This document shows positions 58,123 through 64,000 of a DNA stretch of 64,000 bases, piece after piece; position 1 is the stretch's first letter; the number at the start of each line of letters is the position of its first letter. The notes beneath the pieces are model-generated. The model was given only the letters and a program-made list of their open reading frames with translations. It ran no database searches and was not told the DNA's origin. A program made the translations under genes and the position numbers. Origin of the DNA: Azospirillum brasilense (lineage in GTDB: Bacteria; Pseudomonadota; Alphaproteobacteria; Azospirillales; Azospirillaceae); the NCBI RefSeq assembly GCF_005222205.1, contig NZ_CP032347.1, positions 558,001 to 622,000 on the forward strand, in the 5' to 3' direction.

Positions 58123-59037
58123 GGCCGTCGCCATTGTGGAAGCCGCTTGGTCCCGCCGCCAATGGCGTGGCGGGACACCGACGAGGCGGCTGAAGGTCCG
58201 GGTGAAATGGCTCTGGTCGGCGAAGCCGCAGGCCAGCGCCACGTCGGCGAGCGTCCGGGACCTTTCGCGCATCAGCGTCTTGGCCTGTTCGACCCGCTGC
58301 TGCAGCAGCCATTGATGGGGCGTCGTGTTGGCGGTGCGCCGGAAGGCGCGGACGAAATGGCCCACCGACAGCCGGCATTCGGCGGCGAGGTCGGCCAGCC
58401 GGATCTCCCCGTGGAGGTTGGCGGCGATGATGTCCTTCACCCGCCGTTCCTGCCAGGAGGCCAGCGTTCCGCCACGCCCGCCCTCGCTCATCCGCCCATA
58501 GGCGGTGACGAGATGGGTCGCCAGCGCCGAGCACAGATGGTCGTGGAACAGCAGGCTCATCCGCTCCGGGCGGGTCAGCGCCGGCAGCATGGCCGACGCC
58601 AGCGCGGCGACGGTGGGATCCCTCAACGGACGGCTGGGTTCGATCGCCAGATCGTCCAGCCGGCCGCCGCGGCCGTCCGGGCGGACGCTTTCCAGCAACG
58701 AACGGGGCAGATGGAAGGTCAGCGCGTCGAAGGCCGAATGCATGTGGCAGTCGATGGTGCGCCGGTAATCGTGGATGGAGGTCAGACCGGCGATGTCGCC
58801 CGGCTTCTCCACCGGCACACCATCGACCCGGATGTCGGAATGGAAGTTCGACAGATGGTGGCTGACCAGGAAGGCGTCCTCATGCACGGGGCGGCGAAAG
58901 CGGCCGATGCCCCCGCCCAGGCAGCGCACCCGCGCGACCCCGGCCGTTCCGCGGGGGGACCGGAGCACCAGCACCTCCGGCCCCTGCGGCAGGGGGATGT
59001 AACGCAGATGGAGATTGCTCTGATGGTCCGGGGCCAT
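58036..59037 (-). CDS. AraC family transcriptional regulator
   Basis: A 333-residue regulator. The N-terminal region (1-200, for example HEDAFLVSHHLSNFHSDIRV) is a sensing domain of unknown ligand. The C-terminal DNA-binding domain has two helix-turn-helix motifs: IRLADLAAECRLSVGHFVRA with TTPHQWLLQQRVEQAKTLM, and RTLADVALACGFADQSHFTR with VGVPPRHWRR. About 35 residues after this domain are unusual and lie in the overlap with the MFS gene. GGAGACACCC precedes the start at 59037. Repeated TTAGAC motifs lie upstream. Confidence 0.88.
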   Translation of the reverse strand: MAPDHQSNLHLRYIPLPQGPEVLVLRSPRGTAGVARVRCLGGGIGRFRRPVHEDAFLVSHHLSNFHSDIRVDGVPVEKPGDIAGLTSIHDYRRTIDCHMHSAFDALTFHLPRSLLESVRPDGRGGRLDDLAIEPSRPLRDPTVAALASAMLPALTRPERMSLLFHDHLCSALATHLVTAYGRMSEGGRGGTLASWQERRVKDIIAANLHGEIRLADLAAECRLSVGHFVRAFRRTANTTPHQWLLQQRVEQAKTLMRERSRTLADVALACGFADQSHFTRTFSRLVGVPPRHWRRDQAASTMATALSLCLPAKAPGVGEDVDAQRGRQGDGAA

Positions 59038-59088
59038 GGGTGTCTCCGTCGGGATGCCGGCGGACCGCCGCCTACGCTCGGACAGAGG

Positions 59089-59196
59089 TTAGACGCGGCC
59101 CCCCGCCGCGCACCATTAGACAGAGATAAACCTCCGCAACATTTCGGTAGGATGCACCTAGACGATGGTTTAGACGGCGACGATGGTTTAGACGGC
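59089..59196. promoter_or_regulatory. TTAGAC repeats and an 18-bp tandem duplication upstream of the AraC gene
   Basis: TTAGAC occurs at 59089, 59116, 59170 and 59188, and CTAGAC at 59158. The last copies are part of a perfect 18-base tandem duplication, GACGATGGTTTAGACGGC, at 59161-59178 and 59179-59196. AraC proteins bind direct repeats, so this is a good candidate for autoregulatory sites. The region otherwise holds no gene. Confidence 0.5.
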
Positions 59197-59232
59197 TCCG
59201 CTGCAACGTCGGCCCTTGTTGGAGACGGGGCA

Positions 59233-60837
<1,605 letters not shown>

Positions 60838-60851
60838 GCGGCGGGCCTCTT

Positions 60852-61925
60852 TCATTCCGGCAGGATGCGGCGCTTCTGGAGTTCCTGGAGGAGATCAACG
60901 AACATCTCCTCGCTGTCCACGCAGTCGTGGAAGCCCAGCTTGCGCGCCTTGATCGTGCTCATGTGGTGCGGGTTGGGGCGCTGGCCGTAGCCGAACAGGA
61001 AGTCGGCGAACTGCCAGGACGGCACGACCTCGGTGTACTTGTAGGGCTTGAGGCCGTGCTTCGCGACCACGCGGTCCCAGATCGGCTCGTTCTGCGGCAT
61101 GATGCGGGCCAGCGAGAAGGGCTGAGCCGGTTCCAGCTCCATGCGGAACAGCTCCGCCACCTTGGGGAACACGTTCTCCCAGACATAGACGTCGCCGTTG
61201 GCGATGTTGAAGACTTGGTTGGCGCATTGCGGGCTGGTGCCGGCCCACTCGGTGGCCTTGGCGATCAGCCGGGCGTCGGTCGCCTCGCCGATGCGCGACG
61301 CCCCGCCGGGGAAGCGCAGCGGCAGGCCGTATTCGCGCGACACCGCGGCGAAGACGCCGATGGCGGTGATGATGTTCAAGGGGCTGCCGACCGCGAGGCC
61401 GCAGACGATCTGCGGGCGCAGCACGCTCCAGCTCCACTCCTTCCCCTGCTGCCGCTCGCTGATCCAGTCCTGCTGGTCGTAGTAGAAGTTGGGGCGCATG
61501 TAGCGCGGATCGCTTTCGCGCGCCGGCTGGCGGAACGGGCCGAGATGGCCGCCATAGGCCTTGGTGCCCTGGAGCAGCGTTATGTGGCGCAGGTTGGGCG
61601 ACACCGCCTCGACATTCTCGACCACGTTTTTCAGCATGGCGAGGTTGGTCTCGACATGGTCCCATTCCGACCAGCCGCGCGTCACGTCGGGTTTTTCATA
61701 GACGGCGGTGTAGCAGATGTTGGTGACGCCCTTGATCGCGCGCAGCTTGCGGCAGTCGTCGGGGTCGCGCAGATCGACGGCGGTCCATTCGGCGGCGGTC
61801 TCGAAATCCGGGGTGCGGCGCGACACGCCGCAGACGTCCCATTCCGGGGAGGCTTCGAAATGCTCCAGCATCGGGCGGCCGACGGTCCCCAGCGCACCCA
61901 CGATCAGCATCTTCTGACGGGCCAT
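60852..61925 (-). CDS. PRISE-type short-chain reductase (progesterone 5-beta-reductase/iridoid synthase-like)
   Basis: A 357-residue NADPH-dependent SDR of the PRISE group. It has MLIVGALGTVGRPMLEHFEA, the NADPH-binding GVSRRTPDF, the lysine motif TLLQGTKAYGGHLGPFRQPA and the catalytic tyrosine motif YMRPNFYYDQQDWI. PRISE enzymes reduce activated C=C bonds of enones, including cyclic and terpenoid ones. With the acyl-CoA ligase and the ABC genes it suggests uptake and breakdown of a plant-derived or cyclic enone/acid. AGAAGGACG precedes the ATG at 61925. Confidence 0.87.
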   Translation of the reverse strand: MARQKMLIVGALGTVGRPMLEHFEASPEWDVCGVSRRTPDFETAAEWTAVDLRDPDDCRKLRAIKGVTNICYTAVYEKPDVTRGWSEWDHVETNLAMLKNVVENVEAVSPNLRHITLLQGTKAYGGHLGPFRQPARESDPRYMRPNFYYDQQDWISERQQGKEWSWSVLRPQIVCGLAVGSPLNIITAIGVFAAVSREYGLPLRFPGGASRIGEATDARLIAKATEWAGTSPQCANQVFNIANGDVYVWENVFPKVAELFRMELEPAQPFSLARIMPQNEPIWDRVVAKHGLKPYKYTEVVPSWQFADFLFGYGQRPNPHHMSTIKARKLGFHDCVDSEEMFVDLLQELQKRRILPE

Positions 61926-61951
61926 GATTTCGTCCTTCTGTGCGGAATTCT

Positions 61952-62686
61952 TCAGAAAAGGGTCATCAGGTATTGGCGGTCGCCCAGCGGCTCGGGCGGG
62001 CCCTCGTAAATCTTGCGGCCGGTGCGCAGCACGGTGACGCTCTGCGCGATGGGCAGGGCGTGGACGACGTTCTGCTCGACCATCAGCACGGCCATGCGCA
62101 ACGCCCGGTTGACCTCGGCGATGGCCTCCATGACGCGCTGGACGAGGTTGGGGGCGAGGCCGATCGACGGTTCGTCGAGGATCATCACGTCGGGCCGGTG
62201 CATCAGCGCCATGCCCATCGCCAGCATCTGCTGCTGCCCGCCCGACATGGTGCCGGCGATCTGGCCGGCGCGTTCGCGCAGGATCGGGAACAGGTCCATC
62301 ACCGCGTCGCGGTTCGCCCGGATCTCCGCCGGGTCGTGGGCCGTGTAAGCGCCAAGCTCCAGATTCTCGCGCACGGTCAGGCTGCGGAAGATGCCGTGCC
62401 CCTGCGGGACCAGCGCGATCCCCGCCTTCACGTTGTCGGCGCAGCGCCGCCGGGTGATGTCCTCCCCCCGGTAGCGCACGGTCCCGGCGGAGGGCCGCAG
62501 CAGCCCGAAGACGGAGCGCACCAGCGTCGTCTTGCCGGCCCCGTTGTGACCCAGCAGCACACGGATCTCGCCGGCCCGCACCGTCAGGTCCACCTCGTGG
62601 ACCACCGCCCGCTTGCCGTAGCCGGCGCTGAGGCCGCGCACCTCCAGGACGGGTTCGGCGATCGGCATGGTGTGAATCTCGGTCAT
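61952..62686 (-). CDS. livF: Branched-chain-type ABC transporter ATPase (LivF)
   Basis: A 244-residue ATPase of the LivF type: Walker A VLLGHNGAGKTTLVRS, Q-loop IALVPQGHGIFRSLTVREN, signature MSGGQQQMLAMGMALM, Walker B VMILDEPSIGLAP and the H-loop MVEQNVVHAL. It overlaps the upstream permease-ATPase fusion by four bases, so both ATPases are coexpressed. Liv-type systems also import aromatic acids, amides and dicarboxylates, so amino acid transport is not implied. The PRISE gene follows after 26 bases. Confidence 0.9.
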   Translation of the reverse strand: MTEIHTMPIAEPVLEVRGLSAGYGKRAVVHEVDLTVRAGEIRVLLGHNGAGKTTLVRSVFGLLRPSAGTVRYRGEDITRRRCADNVKAGIALVPQGHGIFRSLTVRENLELGAYTAHDPAEIRANRDAVMDLFPILRERAGQIAGTMSGGQQQMLAMGMALMHRPDVMILDEPSIGLAPNLVQRVMEAIAEVNRALRMAVLMVEQNVVHALPIAQSVTVLRTGRKIYEGPPEPLGDRQYLMTLF

Positions 62687-64000
62687 CCGAAATACCTCTC
62701 GGCCAGTTCGCGGTCGCGCATCAGCGTGTCCGGCGGTCCCTTGGTCAGCACGCGGCCCTCGTCGATGAAGACGATCTCGTCGCAGACGCCGCGGATGACC
62801 TCCAGATTGTGCTCGATGATGCAGACCGCCTTGTTGGCGCGGGCGAGGTCGCGGATCACCCCGCAGATGCGCTCCACCGTCAAGGTGTCGAGGCCGGACA
62901 GCGGCTCGTCGAGCAGCAGCACGTCGGCCCCGGTCGCCAGCAGCCGGGCGATGACCAGCAGCTTCTCCTCGGCGTAGGAGAGGTTGGCGGCGGTCTCGTC
63001 GGCCTTGGCGAGCAGCCCGACGAAGGAGGCGATCTCCAGCGCGCGGGCGACGTTCTCGCGGTCGGTCCGGCGGACGAGGCCGGGGCGGAAATAGACGTCC
63101 AGCGGGCGGTCGCCCGGCTGCGCGGGCAGCGAGACCAGGATGTTCTCCACCACCGTCAGCTTGGTGAAGAGCTTCAGGTCCTGGAAGGAGCGGGCCAGCC
63201 CGGCGGCCACCACCTCGTGCGGCTTCAGCGTCGTGACGTCGCGGCCCCGGTAGAGGATGGTGCCGCCGGTCGGGCGCAGGAAGCCCGACAACAGGTTGAA
63301 GGCGGTCGTCTTGCCGGCGCCGTTGGGACCGATCAGCCCGACGATCTCGCCGCGCTTCAGGTCGATGGTCAGGTCCTTGACCGCCTGGATGCCGCCGAAA
63401 TGCTTGGACAGCGAGGTCGCGGAGACCACCACCTCGCCCGGCGTGCCGGCCGCGCGCTCCACCGCACCCACGAGCGGGCCGTTGGCGGGAACGCTGGACC
63501 GCGCGGCCCCGGTCGGGGTGCGGAACACCGTCTCAGGGAACAGCCCCTCCGGGCGCAGGCGCAGGATGACGATCAGCACGACGCCGTAGATCACCTGCCG
63601 CACCATGTCGGCGATGTCGCCCGGCACATGGACGAACTTCAGCCCTTCCGGCAGCAGCACCAGGATCGCCGCCCCGGCCAGCGAGCCCCACAGGTTCCCC
63701 ATGCCGCCCAGGATCACCATGGCGAGAATGAGGATGGTCTCCTCGATGGTGAAGGATTCCGGGTTCACGAAGGCGATGTAGTGGGCGACCAGAGACCCGG
63801 CGACCGAGGCCAGCCCCGCCGACATCGCGAAGACCACCAGCTTCATGCGGACGAGGTTCTTGCCGACCGCCTGGGCCGCCGCCTCGTTCTCCCGCATGGC
63901 GCGCAGGGAGCGTCCGAATGGCGAGGCGCCGAGCCTCCAGGCGACGGCGCAGCACAGCGCCGCCATCACCGCGGCCAGCGGCAGGAAACTCGCCGGGCTG
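62683..64000 (-). CDS. LivM-LivG fusion: ABC permease plus ATPase (partial, 5' end outside)
   Basis: The frame is open to the right edge, so the N-terminus is missing. The visible 439 residues begin in a LivM-like permease (FGRSLRAMRENEAAAQAVGK, AMVILGGMGNLWGSLAGAAI, YGVVLIVILRLRPEGLFP), followed after a short linker by a LivG-type ATPase with GLIGPNGAGKTTAFNLLSGF, ARSFQDLKLFTKLTVVENIL, NLSYAEEKLLVIARLL (divergent signature) and LLLDEPLSGLDTLTVE. Permease and ATPase are in one chain, a known arrangement. LivH and the binding protein should lie beyond the edge. Confidence 0.88.
   Translation of the reverse strand, partial: SPASFLPLAAVMAALCCAVAWRLGASPFGRSLRAMRENEAAAQAVGKNLVRMKLVVFAMSAGLASVAGSLVAHYIAFVNPESFTIEETILILAMVILGGMGNLWGSLAGAAILVLLPEGLKFVHVPGDIADMVRQVIYGVVLIVILRLRPEGLFPETVFRTPTGAARSSVPANGPLVGAVERAAGTPGEVVVSATSLSKHFGGIQAVKDLTIDLKRGEIVGLIGPNGAGKTTAFNLLSGFLRPTGGTILYRGRDVTTLKPHEVVAAGLARSFQDLKLFTKLTVVENILVSLPAQPGDRPLDVYFRPGLVRRTDRENVARALEIASFVGLLAKADETAANLSYAEEKLLVIARLLATGADVLLLDEPLSGLDTLTVERICGVIRDLARANKAVCIIEHNLEVIRGVCDEIVFIDEGRVLTKGPPDTLMRDRELAERYFG

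Overview
The window is GC-rich (around 70 percent by eye), densely packed DNA from a methylotrophy-capable alphaproteobacterium. The gene families and style (XoxF-type methanol oxidation, an H4MPT/methylofuran C1 pathway, large hybrid sensor kinases, PRISE reductase, LivM-LivG fusion) suggest an Azospirillum-like Rhodospirillales member. That taxonomic call is inference; no rRNA or marker gene is present.

Region 1 (1-3213): the 3' end of a PQQ methanol dehydrogenase (probably xoxF), then xoxG (cytochrome c) and xoxJ. The xoxJ product is a binding-protein domain fused to a CXXCW rhodanese-like domain. Two small secreted-protein genes follow, one of the DUF2380 type. Region 2 (3277-6985): a plus-strand operon with overlapping genes for pterin and methylofuran cofactor synthesis: FolB-like, MfnE-like kinase, DHPS-like, DUF447 and MfnB. 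Region 3 (6998-16793): minus strand. 4a-carbinolamine dehydratase and fhcBADC (formyltransferase/hydrolase complex) lead into a PQQ-associated ABC set (binding protein, beta-propeller, ATPase, permease), then two small proteins. Region 4 (16927-28149): plus strand. mptG, mtdB, an ATP-grasp gene, mch, a RimK-like ligase, a CitG-like gene, fae, an inverted HisA-like gene, MfnD-like and MfnF-like genes, then a periplasmic metallo-beta-lactamase-fold hydrolase and a SoxYZ-like carrier linked to quinoprotein systems. Region 5 (28172-29845): a small secreted protein, an isolated pqqA encoding a 26-residue PQQ precursor, and a RibD-type reductase. Together regions 1-5 encode periplasmic methanol oxidation to formaldehyde, formaldehyde capture by Fae onto H4MPT, MtdB and Mch oxidation, Fhc transfer to methylofuran and release of formate, plus much of the cofactor synthesis.

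Region 6 (29920-45489): one minus-strand gene of about 15.6 kb for a 5189-residue type-I-secreted adhesin-like protein. From the N-terminus it has FG-GAP repeats, about 28 units of a 25-residue repeat, 17 near-identical 99-residue Ig-like repeats (297 bp each), cadherin-like, Calx-beta and RTX domains. A stretch of about 620 bp without a recognisable gene follows.

Region 7 (46113-64000): accessory and signalling genes. These are a Tat-exported chloroperoxidase-like hydrolase; a three-gene overlapping signalling operon (a kinase-like/AAA/GAF/histidine kinase giant, a receiver-PAS-histidine kinase, and a FixJ-type regulator); an FAD disulfide oxidoreductase; a TetR regulator with a palindromic operator candidate; a YbfB-type MFS transporter overlapping tail-to-tail with an AraC regulator; and an uptake/catabolic operon (LivM-LivG fusion, LivF, PRISE reductase, acyl-CoA ligase) running off the right edge. 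Intergenic structure includes one strong terminator, two related multi-hairpin repeats (one supplying the ribosome binding site of mch) and several inverted or direct repeats near regulators.
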